NCBI GenBank assembly: GCA_946220775.1
Contig: CAMIFC010000028.1
Span: 1-26,366 of the forward strand
Direction of reading: 5' to 3'
Origin: an uncultured Corynebacterium sp.
Lineage (GTDB): Bacteria > Actinomycetota > Actinomycetes > Mycobacteriales > Mycobacteriaceae
Length of the DNA: 26,366 bases
Part shown: positions 1 through 8,110 of the stretch, in pieces
Layout of the letters: each line of letters begins with the position of its first letter
How positions within the stretch are numbered: the stretch's first letter is position 1
Program-made: the position numbers and the translations under genes
Notes under the pieces: generated by a model
What the model was told of the DNA's origin: nothing
The model's input: the letters and a program-made list of their open reading frames with translations, nothing else
Databases searched by the model: none

Positions 1-32
1 GCCGATTAGGCCGTTTTTAGCCCCTAATCGGC
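1..32. repeat. 10-bp inverted repeat at the left window edge
   Basis: GCCGATTAGG (1-10) is perfectly complementary to 23-32, with a 12-base loop containing a T5 run. No T-tract follows on the plus strand, and the other flank lies outside the window. It could be a terminator for the minus-strand MFS gene or for a gene to the left. Bases 33-136 hold a second GC-rich hairpin (TTGGTG at 66-71 with CACCAA at 92-97, and GCGCC at 72-76 with GGCGC at 81-85 inside it), and no gene. Confidence 0.4.
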
Positions 33-136
33 CTTGCGACGTCGTCCTTAATGCAAATGAGGGGGTTGGTGGCGCCGGGCGGCGCGGCAGGCACCAAGGC
101 ACGCCCCCGCCCGCCGAGCGCCCGCCAGCCGTGGGG

Positions 137-1372
137 CTAGCCCCGGTGCACCTGAACCAAGGAGCCGGAGTCGCGGAGGGTCTCCCGGCCGAACAGCCAG
201 GCAACAGCAGCGCCAACGCCGATCAAGCCACACGCAAGGAAGCCGACCTCAAAGCCCACAGCCTCGATCAGCAGCCCCACCAGCACTGGACCGAGGATCG
301 CACCGCCATCCTGCGCCATCTGGAAATTCGCTAGCACCCGGCCGCCAGAGCGGTGCGAGCCAATGACGTCCGCCAACACAGCCTGCTGGGCCGGGTTAAA
401 CACACCAGCACCGGCGCCGGCCAGCACGCTCAACAGGATCAGCGACCACACATGCTCCGAAAAACCCAGCACCCCCGTGAACACCGCATTAGCCAGCAGA
501 CCAGCGATGATTAGCGGTTTCCGGCCCCACCGGTCAGCCGCTCGACCACTGAACTGCTGCACGATCGCATTCCCCGCAGCGAACGCCGCCATCGCCAACC
601 CGGTATAAGCCGCTCCCGACTCAAACACCGCCGCGGCAAGCAGCGGCAACGTCGCCACCCGCACGCCAAAGTTCAGCCAACCATTAGCGAAGCCGCCGAC
701 TAAAGCGCTCCGGTACGCACGATCCTTAAAGGCCTCAGCAAATTTCATGGGTGGTAGTTCGCCGGTTTTGGGTGAAACCCGGCTGGCGTCAATGTTGGAA
801 GGCATCCGCCACCACACAACAACGGCGGCGAGCAACACTGCAGAACCATAAATGACGAAGGGCGCGCGCATTCCCAGCACGGACAGCACTGACCCAACAA
901 CCGGGCCGATCACATTACCCAGCAAAAACGCCGTGGCGTACAGGCTGGAGCAGCGACCGCGGATCTCCGGCGGCGCCAGGCGAATAATCAGCCCCATCGC
1001 GGACACCGTGAACATCGTGGAGCCCACTCCGGCGAGCGCGCGCAGCGTCATCATCTGCCAATACTCCGCGGTCAGCGCCACCAATCCCGTGGTCACAGCA
1101 ACAATGACGAGGCCCGAGATGTAAATCCGCCGTGACCCCAGCCGATCCACCAACCGACCCGAAACCGGCGCGAACAGCAACCGCGAAAACGCGAAAATCG
1201 ACACCACAGCTCCCGCCGCGGCGACCCCCACATCAAAACTCTGAGCAAACTGCGGGATGATCGGTGCAATCAGCCCGTACCCCAGCGCAATCAGGAACGC
1301 AGCGGCGACGAGAATCCAGATTTCTTGTGGCACCTTCGACTTCGTCTGCTGCTCATCACACTGTTTCCCCAT
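137..1372 (-). CDS. MFS transporter, probable small-molecule or siderophore exporter
   Basis: This is a 12-helix major facilitator of about 411 residues, the usual length for the family. A motif-A-like loop (GRLVDRLGSRR) lies between helices 2 and 3 near residue 75, and a second copy (GRAADRWGRKP) lies in the C-terminal half, as expected for two six-helix bundles. An in-frame GTG at 1381 would add three residues. The ATG at 1372 is preferred because GGTGG lies at a usable distance, but neither start is certain. The gene is divergent from the siderophore-interacting protein gene and shares its DtxR-box intergenic region. A TACTGT -10 candidate (1462 to 1457, minus) next to the box suggests iron control here too. 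Export of the siderophore made by the downstream operon is inferred from position only; the family also includes drug and sugar exporters. Confidence 0.85.
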   Translation of the reverse strand: MGKQCDEQQTKSKVPQEIWILVAAAFLIALGYGLIAPIIPQFAQSFDVGVAAAGAVVSIFAFSRLLFAPVSGRLVDRLGSRRIYISGLVIVAVTTGLVALTAEYWQMMTLRALAGVGSTMFTVSAMGLIIRLAPPEIRGRCSSLYATAFLLGNVIGPVVGSVLSVLGMRAPFVIYGSAVLLAAVVVWWRMPSNIDASRVSPKTGELPPMKFAEAFKDRAYRSALVGGFANGWLNFGVRVATLPLLAAAVFESGAAYTGLAMAAFAAGNAIVQQFSGRAADRWGRKPLIIAGLLANAVFTGVLGFSEHVWSLILLSVLAGAGAGVFNPAQQAVLADVIGSHRSGGRVLANFQMAQDGGAILGPVLVGLLIEAVGFEVGFLACGLIGVGAAVAWLFGRETLRDSGSLVQVHRG

Positions 1373-1412
1373 GACTGCCACCGTACGCGACGGGGTATTC
1401 GTGCAGTTCAGC

Positions 1413-1431
1413 GGGTTGGCGTCCTACTAAA
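1413..1431 (+). repeat. Dispersed repeat copy A (TGGCGTCCTA family)
   Basis: GGGTTGGCGTCCTA matches the copy downstream of fusA over 14 bases and then diverges to CTAAAA. It lies in the divergent intergenic region between the MFS and siderophore-interacting protein genes. This is the weakest of the intergenic plus-oriented copies. Confidence 0.5.
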
Positions 1432-1460
1432 ATCGGAAAGCCCTTTCGAATGCAGCACAG

Positions 1461-1479
1461 TAAGGGTACGCTAACCTAA
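1461..1479 (+). promoter_or_regulatory. DtxR/IdeR iron box, MFS / siderophore-interacting protein intergenic region
   Basis: TAAGGGTACGCTAACCTAA matches the 19-bp DtxR consensus (TTAGGTTAGGCTAACCTAA) at about 16 positions, including the whole right half. It overlaps a TACGCT -10 candidate (1467-1472) and ends three bases before the ATG at 1483. A Fe-loaded repressor bound here would block transcription of the reductase gene and possibly of the divergent exporter gene. Confidence 0.8.
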
Positions 1480-1482
1480 TTA

Positions 1483-2430
1483 ATGAGCATTCGCGTTTCT
1501 TTCCCAGCCCCCACCGCCCCTCACCTAACCACGCCGCCACGCGCATTTGCGGACGAACATCTCCGCACGCGCCCTGTGGCTGGCGAGCATCAGCTTCTCC
1601 GCGCGACCGTTCAGGAGGTCACTGCGCCTGCGCGCAACCTTCTGCGAATCACCGTGCACTCTGCCGCGCTGAGCGATTATCAACTCAGTGGACCCGACGA
1701 GTTTTTTGGGCTCATCATGCCACGTCCGGGTCGCACACTTCAGCTTCCGGAGCATCCACAGGGTGAAAATCTCCGCGCCGCGATCGCTGACATGCCGCCA
1801 AAAACACGCCCTGACCTGCGCTGGTACACGGTGCGGCTTTTCGATCCTGATGCAGGGACGCTGACTTTCGACGTCGCGACTCACGGGAAGCGCAGGGTGA
1901 ACCTCGCGACCGACACAACCGGCGCCACCACCAACGATCTTGGCCCCGGCCTTCGTTGGAGCCTCCGCGCGCAACCTGGCGATGAAGTCGGCCTGTGGAC
2001 CACCCAAGGCCTGTGGCACCAAGCCGCGCGACATCAAACCTTCATTGCCGACCCATCTTCGCTGCCTTCCGTCCGCGCAATCCTGGATTTCACTGCTACC
2101 TTCAACCCGTCGCAGCTCGGCAACATGCACGTGCTCGCGCTCCGGGAATCCGAGGAGGACATCGAACCAGGACTCCAAGAATGGAGCGACCAACTCGGCA
2201 GCCTGCATGTTTTCGAGTGCCCTGCCGCGAATTTCGCCCCTGCGACCGCCCAGTACCTTGCCGACCTCGACCGTCGCGCCCACCCAGCCACCCAGGCCGA
2301 CTACGTTTGGGTCGCCGGTGAAGGTGGTCTCTGCAAGACCGTCCGACGCCATTGCATCCACTCATGGGGTCTGAACCCCACCGATGTACAGTGGTGCCCC
2401 TATTGGTTTATGGGAAGGCCGCGACCGTAG
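1483..2430 (+). CDS. Siderophore-interacting protein (ViuB-type FAD ferric-siderophore reductase)
   Basis: This cytosolic flavoprotein of 315 residues is expected to use FAD and NAD(P)H to reduce Fe(III)-siderophore and release iron after import. Family hallmarks are the FAD-binding RWYTVR segment followed by the DP-G-L-F--V-HG stretch, a GD-V-L linker, the F-ADPSSLPS-RAIL region that opens the NAD(P)H-binding domain, WVAGEGG near residue 280, and a C-terminal YWFMGRP like the YWR-G end of the family. The N-terminal 35 residues are low in complexity. No Shine-Dalgarno sequence precedes the ATG, because the DtxR box abuts it, so a leaderless or nearly leaderless mRNA is likely. The gene is monocistronic and followed by a C-rich tract. 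Confidence 0.9.
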   Translation: MSIRVSFPAPTAPHLTTPPRAFADEHLRTRPVAGEHQLLRATVQEVTAPARNLLRITVHSAALSDYQLSGPDEFFGLIMPRPGRTLQLPEHPQGENLRAAIADMPPKTRPDLRWYTVRLFDPDAGTLTFDVATHGKRRVNLATDTTGATTNDLGPGLRWSLRAQPGDEVGLWTTQGLWHQAARHQTFIADPSSLPSVRAILDFTATFNPSQLGNMHVLALRESEEDIEPGLQEWSDQLGSLHVFECPAANFAPATAQYLADLDRRAHPATQADYVWVAGEGGLCKTVRRHCIHSWGLNPTDVQWCPYWFMGRPRP

Positions 2431-2439
2431 GGATTACTA

Positions 2440-2463
2440 CCGTCAGCGTTACCACTGTGACGG
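2440..2463 (+). terminator. Weak hairpin after the siderophore-interacting protein gene
   Basis: CCGTCA (2440-2445) pairs with TGACGG (2458-2463) across a 12-base loop, starting ten bases after the stop. There is no T-tract, so it is not a convincing intrinsic terminator alone. It is followed at once by a C-rich, G-poor tract. Confidence 0.35.
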
Positions 2464-2465
2464 TC

Positions 2466-2589
2466 AGACACCCCGGACTCACCACTCGCCCCACACCCCC
2501 TCGCCACTGCACCCTTCACGCCGCACGCCCCGTCGCCGCGACACCCACGCGCCCCGCACACCCCCACCACCGCACCCCACACCCCGCAG
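2466..2589 (+). other. C-rich, G-poor tract, possible Rho-loading (rut-like) region
   Basis: In about 120 bases of the plus strand C clearly dominates and G is scarce (about 19 by eye). Runs such as CCCCACACCCCC and ACCCCACACCCC have little ability to fold. It lies just downstream of a plus-strand gene that lacks a T-tract terminator. C-over-G bubbles of this kind are the known signature of Rho-dependent termination, but no single motif proves it. No protein in any frame looks real. Confidence 0.4.
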
Positions 2590-2692
2590 ATGGGGGTGAT
2601 TATCGAAACTATTTTCTCGGCCCGATCGGCCAAACCCCCTGGTCAGAACCCCTCTTCTAAACCTCCAAGGAGAACCACACGCAACGCTCAAG

Positions 2693-2711
2693 TTAGGCAA
2701 ACCTTACCTTG
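2693..2711 (+). promoter_or_regulatory. DtxR/IdeR iron box before the siderophore biosynthesis operon
   Basis: TTAGGCAAACCTTACCTTG matches the DtxR consensus at about 12 of 19 positions, with TTAGG and CT-ACCT conserved. It is weaker than the boxes at 1461 and 12056. Two TAnnnT -10 candidates (TACCTT 2705-2710 and TACCGT 2713-2718) overlap or follow it, putting transcription starts at about 2717 or 2725, right at the possible start codons. Confidence 0.6.
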
Positions 2712-2725
2712 GTACCGTGTTTTTC

Positions 2726-4237
2726 ATGTTCAGAACCGAACACGAGAATACGGAAGTTCAACCGAATCGTCCGCCAAAATTATCCCCGTCGAGTACCAAC
2801 TTCAACGACGACCTTGTAGGCAAATCACCCACCCGCCTATCGGAGGCGCTGGCGACCGCCTCTGAAGTTGCAGCTGGCTACCTCGCTGAAGACCGCAATC
2901 CTTGCAGCAAGAATTCCCCCGAAGCCCTGGGCGAAAAAATCGACCAAACTGACCTCGATTCCCCCTTGGGATCCTTGCAAGACAGCATGACGGAGCTCCG
3001 AGAGCTGTGGCTCGACCACGCCGTCTGGTATCACAATCCGCGTTACATCGCTCACCTGAATTGCCCAATCTCCGCGACTGCTGTTGCAGGTGATGTACTC
3101 GCAAGCGCAGTAAACACTGCTGTTGAATCCTGGGACCAAGCGTCCTCTGCAGCACTCATCGAGCAGAAAATCCTGACGTGGCTCTGCAATTCCCTGCACT
3201 GGGAGCAACCCGGTATCCACGGGGTGTTCACCTCTGGTGGAACACAGTCCAATCTCCAAGCCCTGCTCATCGCTCGCGCCAAAGCTATTGAAGCCCACGG
3301 CTACGCTTCTCTGCCTCGACTATGCATCCTCCACACCGAGGCAACGCACTATTCGGTGGCCCGTGCGGCACACACCCTAGGTTTGCACCCGACGATCGGG
3401 TGCCGCGAGGTCCCCACGGGCAAAGATCACCGGATGTCTCCCGCGGCACTGAAACAAACCATTGTTGGCTGCCGCAATTCGGGTTTAATCCCGATTGCCA
3501 TCGTGTCCACCGCCGGCACCACCGACCTCGGCGCAATCGATCCGCTGAGCCGCATCGCAGACATCGCGCATCAGAACAATATTCATCTGCATGTCGATGC
3601 CGCATACGGCGGGGTTCTGCTGACCTCCCCCACTCAGCGACACCGCCTAGACGGCATCGAGCTAGCCGATAGCGTCAGCATTGACTTCCATAAGACGTTC
3701 TTCCAACCGGTCGCATGCTCTGCCCTGTTGCTGCACAACATTGAAGATCTGAAACAGATCTCCTGGCACGCCGACTACCTCAATCCTTCATCTTCTTCCG
3801 CGCTCAATCTCGCGGACTATTCACTCCAGACAACCAGAAGGTTTGATGCCCTCAAGCTGTGGCTTGTTCTACGGACCCACGGCGCCCAGGCCATCGGCGA
3901 AGCCTTCGACGCATGTTGTGAAAAGGCCAACCAAGTCGCAGCGCAGGTGGCCAACCACCCGCTGTTTGAGCTCCACTCGCAACCACAGCTTTCAACCGTC
4001 GTATTCCGCGTTACCCACCCGGACGCCATCTCTGCCCAGCAGCTCAAGCAAAACCTGTTTTCAGCAGGAGAAGCGGTCATCGCAACGACCAGCATCGACG
4101 GCCAAAGCTGGCTGAAATTCACCATTTTGGATCCCACGTTATCTGTGGCTGATACCGAACAACTCCTGGACTTAATCGCCCACCATTCGCTAACGACTCA
4201 GAACCAAAACCCGACAGAGGTACCCAACTATGTCTAA
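2726..4237 (+). CDS. PLP-dependent group II decarboxylase (DesA-like), siderophore biosynthesis
   Basis: About 503 residues of a fold-type I PLP enzyme related to lysine, diaminobutyrate and glutamate decarboxylases. Visible signatures are TSGGTQSN for the phosphate site, VDAAYGG with the aspartate (near residue 291) that contacts the PLP ring nitrogen, and SIDFHKTFFQP, whose lysine (near residue 323) forms the Schiff base. As first gene of a hydroxamate operon it should supply the diamine, cadaverine by analogy with DesA of desferrioxamine synthesis. Lysine as substrate is inferred; ornithine or diaminobutyrate cannot be excluded. A GTG at 2717 would add three residues. Neither start has a Shine-Dalgarno sequence, and both sit where the promoter predicts the mRNA 5' end. 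The end overlaps the next gene by eight bases, indicating translational coupling. Confidence 0.85.
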   Translation: MFRTEHENTEVQPNRPPKLSPSSTNFNDDLVGKSPTRLSEALATASEVAAGYLAEDRNPCSKNSPEALGEKIDQTDLDSPLGSLQDSMTELRELWLDHAVWYHNPRYIAHLNCPISATAVAGDVLASAVNTAVESWDQASSAALIEQKILTWLCNSLHWEQPGIHGVFTSGGTQSNLQALLIARAKAIEAHGYASLPRLCILHTEATHYSVARAAHTLGLHPTIGCREVPTGKDHRMSPAALKQTIVGCRNSGLIPIAIVSTAGTTDLGAIDPLSRIADIAHQNNIHLHVDAAYGGVLLTSPTQRHRLDGIELADSVSIDFHKTFFQPVACSALLLHNIEDLKQISWHADYLNPSSSSALNLADYSLQTTRRFDALKLWLVLRTHGAQAIGEAFDACCEKANQVAAQVANHPLFELHSQPQLSTVVFRVTHPDAISAQQLKQNLFSAGEAVIATTSIDGQSWLKFTILDPTLSVADTEQLLDLIAHHSLTTQNQNPTEVPNYV

Positions 4238-5618
4238 TGCAGTGTCCCCATCTTCGTCGACGACTTCGTCCCCATCTTCCCCTTCCCACCCGACTGAGGT
4301 CGACGTGCTGGCGATCGGTGCAGGCCCATTCAACCTTGGATTCGCAGCCCTTGCGCAGCCACTCGTCGAGTCAGACAAGCTCAGCCTGCTGGTATTTGAC
4401 CAGCAAGAAGAATTCTGTTGGCACCCTGGAATGCTGCTGCCAGAGGCCACTATTCAAGTGCCATTCATGGCTGATCTTGTCACCATGGCCGATCCTACGA
4501 GCCCATTCAGTTTTCTTAACTACTGCAAGACCAAAGGCCGCATTCACCACTTCTTCATCAAAGAGGATTTCTTCCCACTTCGGTCAGAATATTCCGACTA
4601 CTGTGCTTGGGTTGCAGAACAACTCCCAACCATCCGTTGGAACCACCGGGTCGACAGCGTCCACCAGCGCTCAGACGGAACCTTCGACGTCCAATACTCT
4701 CACCCCAATGGCGAAACCGAATCGGATGCTTCGCACACCATCAACGCACGGCATCTTGTTCTCGGGGTAGGGACTCAGCCTTTCGTCCCGGAATGTCTCT
4801 CGGATGCACTCGGAGCCCCCGGCGTGCTGCATTCAGCCGACTATTTGCGCCACAAGCAAGACATCACTGAGGCAGATTCAGTGACCATCATCGGCTCCGG
4901 ACAATCTGCAGCGGAAATCTACCTTGACCTGCTGGAAACCCGCGTCCATCAAGGCAAGAGATTGGACTGGTTTACGCGGTCGCCACGGTTCTTTCCGATG
5001 GAATACACGAAGCTAACGCTCGAAATGACGAGCCCAGACTATGCCAAATACTTTCGTTCCTTACCCGAAGAAGTTCGCGACCGAGTCAACAGAGAACAGC
5101 GGTGCTTGTACAAGGGGATTTCGGCGACAACGATTAACCAGATCTACGATGCTCTCTACCGTTTGTCGCGATCATCCAACATTCCTTCTACCCTGCGCAC
5201 TGGCTGTTCAGTGTCTTGGGATCCCGACGTAGAGGTTACTGACGGTTCTATTGGGCGACACCGCCTCCGCGTCGAACACGCCGAGTCCAACACTTCTGGC
5301 GGACATGCGACCGACATCGTCCTGCTTGCTACCGGATACCGATCCCAGCAAATTCCCGATTTCCTGCACCCCGTGCGCAGTCACGTCAATACCGACAATG
5401 CCGGCCGTTATCGGGTCTCCTCCGCGTTTTCCATTAATGACGCCAGCACGTTGCACGTCCAAAACGCTGAAGAACACACACATTCGTTGATCTCACCGGA
5501 TTTGGGAATGGGACCTTGGCGCAACTCGGTCATCCTCTCCAACATCATGGGCGAGGAAATCTACCCCATTGAAACCAACTTTGCTTTCCAAACATTCGGA
5601 GGAGAAGGCCTGAAATGA
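4230..5618 (+). CDS. FAD/NADPH-dependent diamine (lysine/ornithine-type) N-hydroxylase, DesB-like
   Basis: A 462-residue member of the L-lysine N6-/L-ornithine N5-monooxygenase family. It would hydroxylate a primary amine, giving the N-hydroxy group later acylated to a hydroxamate. The FAD motif GAGPFNLG is at residues 30-37, FCWHPGMLLP and the FMADLVTM stretch near 70-90 are typical of the substrate side, the NADPH motif GSGQSA is near 221-226, the ATGY motif is near 366, and the C-terminal LGMGPWRNS block is present. The first 20 residues are a Ser/Pro/Thr-rich tail. AGAGG (4216-4220) is the ribosome site. The gene overlaps the decarboxylase by eight bases and the synthetase by four (ATGA), so the three proteins are probably made together. 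Cadaverine as substrate is inferred from the neighbours. Confidence 0.92.
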   Translation: MSNAVSPSSSTTSSPSSPSHPTEVDVLAIGAGPFNLGFAALAQPLVESDKLSLLVFDQQEEFCWHPGMLLPEATIQVPFMADLVTMADPTSPFSFLNYCKTKGRIHHFFIKEDFFPLRSEYSDYCAWVAEQLPTIRWNHRVDSVHQRSDGTFDVQYSHPNGETESDASHTINARHLVLGVGTQPFVPECLSDALGAPGVLHSADYLRHKQDITEADSVTIIGSGQSAAEIYLDLLETRVHQGKRLDWFTRSPRFFPMEYTKLTLEMTSPDYAKYFRSLPEEVRDRVNREQRCLYKGISATTINQIYDALYRLSRSSNIPSTLRTGCSVSWDPDVEVTDGSIGRHRLRVEHAESNTSGGHATDIVLLATGYRSQQIPDFLHPVRSHVNTDNAGRYRVSSAFSINDASTLHVQNAEEHTHSLISPDLGMGPWRNSVILSNIMGEEIYPIETNFAFQTFGGEGLK

Positions 5619-8080
5619 TGGGAATGCTCACACCACACGGACGAATCACCATCGCTCCAGTTGATGTACAACGCGATGCTGCTCTATTGCACGAATGGTT
5701 AACCTCTCCGCACGCTACCTTCTGGGGCGCGCAACAAGCAAGCGTGGACGATATTGTTGCAGAATACCGTCGCATTGCCAGCAGCAAGCATGAAAGCGCG
5801 TGGATAGTTTCCCTTAATGGAAGCCCCTCCGCGCTGGTTGAGACCTACGACCCGGCGCGCGTGCTGCTCGACGCTGTGCCCGGGTTAGCGCACCAATCCG
5901 GGGACATCGGGATGCACATCCTTGTGAGCCCGCCCGCCGAGGCGCCACTTCCCGGCTATACCTCCTCCATTTTCGCAGGTGCCATGCGCTGGCTCATCGA
6001 CGAGCGTCGCGCACAGCGAGTCTTGGTTGAACCTGACGCGAACAACCACAAGATCATCGCGAAGAACGCGTTGGCGGGGTTCCAGGATTATCCTGCGCTC
6101 AATGCCGTGCAAATCCAGGCAGCTGGACATGCAAAAACTGCTCGCATTCAATATTGCAATGCAACGAGCTTTCAGACATCCGTTCTTGCTGGCTACGCCG
6201 CCTGGGAATCCCCCGCTGCCGTTTCAGAACCGAAACATCTACTGTCTAACGCACTGGATCGGGCAAATAGGCAACTCATCGCGAAGGCTATTCGCGAGTT
6301 TTCCCACGAACGTTTGCTTGCCGTGGAACCCATTCCACCACAATCGGAGCAACCGCCCCACCAGTCGCGCTCTCGGTGGTATCAGGCCAAGTTTGGCTCA
6401 ACGACCATCGAGTTTCAGGCCACGAGCCACGCCCTGGATCATTTGAGCATTCCACCGGATAGCCTCCGGTTTGTTGACGCCACTGGGAAGACTGCCCCGT
6501 TGCCAATGCTTCCCGATCTTGTGGCGGAAGCAAGTGACGTCCTACAGATCACTCCAAAATTTCTGCACACTTACCTGGAAGAACTGCAAGCCACTCTCGC
6601 CGCCCGCGCGCGAGTTCTCGAGCGTGACCTACCAACCGCTCGCCAGCTCAGTGGACGTGATCTTCCGGAAACGCTCACTCCACGGCTCCAAGCGGATCAC
6701 CTGCAATTTGTTGAAGCCTCAATGATGGACGGCCACCCAGGGTTCGTCGCGAACTCGGGTCGAGGTGGCATGAGTGAGTCTGACCTGCGCCGTTGGGCTC
6801 CAGAGCTCGCCGCTGCCGGTGCCATCGTTTGGCTCGCCGCTCACCGGTCGTGCTGTATCTGCGCTTCAAGCGCGGACGTTTTCCCCGACGCAGCTTCTCA
6901 ATCGGCTTTTTGGGAGCAACAGCTCGGCCCCACTCTGTGGAAACAATTCACGGACGCGATACTGGCGATTAATGGTGATCCTGCCGAGTACGTTCCCATT
7001 CCAGTGCACGAATGGCAGTGGGAACACCGGATCACCACAACGTTTGCCAGCGACCTTGCCGAACGAAAGCTCCTCTGGATCGGAGAAAGCACCGATCTTT
7101 ATCGGCCGCAACAATCGCTGCGCACGTTCTTTAACCATTCGCGGCCCACCGAGCCATACGTCAAGACGGCAATCGCCGTACGGAATATGGGATTCTTGCG
7201 CGGTTTATCCTCGAATTACATGGACTCCACCCCAGCCATTAATGATTGGCTCCAACAAACTCTCGGCACGAGCAGCGAGTTCGCGCAAAACAAGGTGGTG
7301 TTCCTCCGCGAAATCGCTACGGTCGGCTATACCGCCGATGTTTATCATCGCAGCGTGGCGCGAACATCGTCATCGAGCAACGACCACACCAAGATGCTCG
7401 CGGGTCTCTGGCGTGAGTCTCCCATCGGTTTTCTGGAATCTGACGAGCTCGCCGTCACCCTGGCGTCTGTTTTGCATGTGGACGCCAATGCGAACACACT
7501 GGTCCGCGAATGGATCGAACAATCGGGCGTGCAACCTCAGGAATGGCTACGAAACCTGCTCGATGTTTATCTTTGTCCAGTCGTCCATGCTCTTGCCAGC
7601 AACAATATTGTCTTCATGCCGCATGGCGAGAATGTGATTCTACGGCTAAGAAATGGTTTACCCGTGGGGTCCTTCTTCAAGGACCTTGGCGAAGAGGTCG
7701 CTGTCGTGGACAAGGATCAGCCTATTCCCACTGGTCTCGAACGCATTCAGGCCGATAATGGTGATATGGACAACGCGCAGCGTGCGCTTTCAATTCATAC
7801 CGATGTGCTCGATGGGGTACTGCGCCACTTAGCAGCTCTGATGGCAGATCATGGGCTGTTAACAGACACCGACTTTTGGGCGGTTGTCCGCGAATGCATT
7901 GAGGACTACGAGTCGTCACATCCAGGGACGCTCGACCGGTTACCGTTGTTCAGCCAAACTTTCCGGCTGTCATGTCTCAACCGGCTCCAGCTGCGTAACC
8001 CGCTGACGATGGTCAACCTAGGGGATCAGAATTCTTCGCTGATTTATAGCGGAGACCTCCGGAACCCCCTGGCGAACTAG
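5615..8080 (+). CDS. Fused hydroxamate acyltransferase / IucA-IucC NIS siderophore synthetase (DesC-DesD fusion)
   Basis: This 821-residue protein joins two steps that are separate proteins in the desferrioxamine (DesC, DesD) and alcaligin (AlcB, AlcC) systems. Residues about 1-190 are a GNAT fold of the AlcB/IucB type (HEWLTSPHATFWG, then GDIGMHILV), which would acylate the hydroxylamine from acyl-CoA. Residues about 205-815 are an IucA/IucC synthetase, with HPGFVANSGRGG (near 374), a PVHEWQWE segment (near 460), RTFFNHSRP (near 504), the NMGFLRGLS and TPAINDW blocks, and FMPHGEN (near 666) for ATP-dependent amide formation. GGAGGAGAAGG lies just upstream, and the ATG overlaps the previous stop as ATGA. 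The product is inferred to be a desferrioxamine- or bisucaberin-like hydroxamate; acyl donor and ring size cannot be read from sequence. Confidence 0.88.
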   Translation: MMGMLTPHGRITIAPVDVQRDAALLHEWLTSPHATFWGAQQASVDDIVAEYRRIASSKHESAWIVSLNGSPSALVETYDPARVLLDAVPGLAHQSGDIGMHILVSPPAEAPLPGYTSSIFAGAMRWLIDERRAQRVLVEPDANNHKIIAKNALAGFQDYPALNAVQIQAAGHAKTARIQYCNATSFQTSVLAGYAAWESPAAVSEPKHLLSNALDRANRQLIAKAIREFSHERLLAVEPIPPQSEQPPHQSRSRWYQAKFGSTTIEFQATSHALDHLSIPPDSLRFVDATGKTAPLPMLPDLVAEASDVLQITPKFLHTYLEELQATLAARARVLERDLPTARQLSGRDLPETLTPRLQADHLQFVEASMMDGHPGFVANSGRGGMSESDLRRWAPELAAAGAIVWLAAHRSCCICASSADVFPDAASQSAFWEQQLGPTLWKQFTDAILAINGDPAEYVPIPVHEWQWEHRITTTFASDLAERKLLWIGESTDLYRPQQSLRTFFNHSRPTEPYVKTAIAVRNMGFLRGLSSNYMDSTPAINDWLQQTLGTSSEFAQNKVVFLREIATVGYTADVYHRSVARTSSSSNDHTKMLAGLWRESPIGFLESDELAVTLASVLHVDANANTLVREWIEQSGVQPQEWLRNLLDVYLCPVVHALASNNIVFMPHGENVILRLRNGLPVGSFFKDLGEEVAVVDKDQPIPTGLERIQADNGDMDNAQRALSIHTDVLDGVLRHLAALMADHGLLTDTDFWAVVRECIEDYESSHPGTLDRLPLFSQTFRLSCLNRLQLRNPLTMVNLGDQNSSLIYSGDLRNPLAN

Positions 8081-8102
8081 TTTCGACTGAACTAGTTTCG
8101 AC
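8074..8102 (+). repeat. 15-bp tandem duplication at the synthetase stop codon
   Basis: GAACTAGTTTCGAC occurs at 8074-8087 and again at 8089-8102, one base apart, so the unit is 15 bp. The first copy contains the TAG stop of the synthetase. The duplication fills most of the 30-base gap between the convergent operons and looks like a recent slippage event. Confidence 0.9.
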
Positions 8103-8110
8103 CCAAACAA

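Noticed and set aside
2590..2865. 91-residue frame across the siderophore operon promoter
   Set aside because: It runs through the DtxR box and into the decarboxylase gene in another frame, with no family features.
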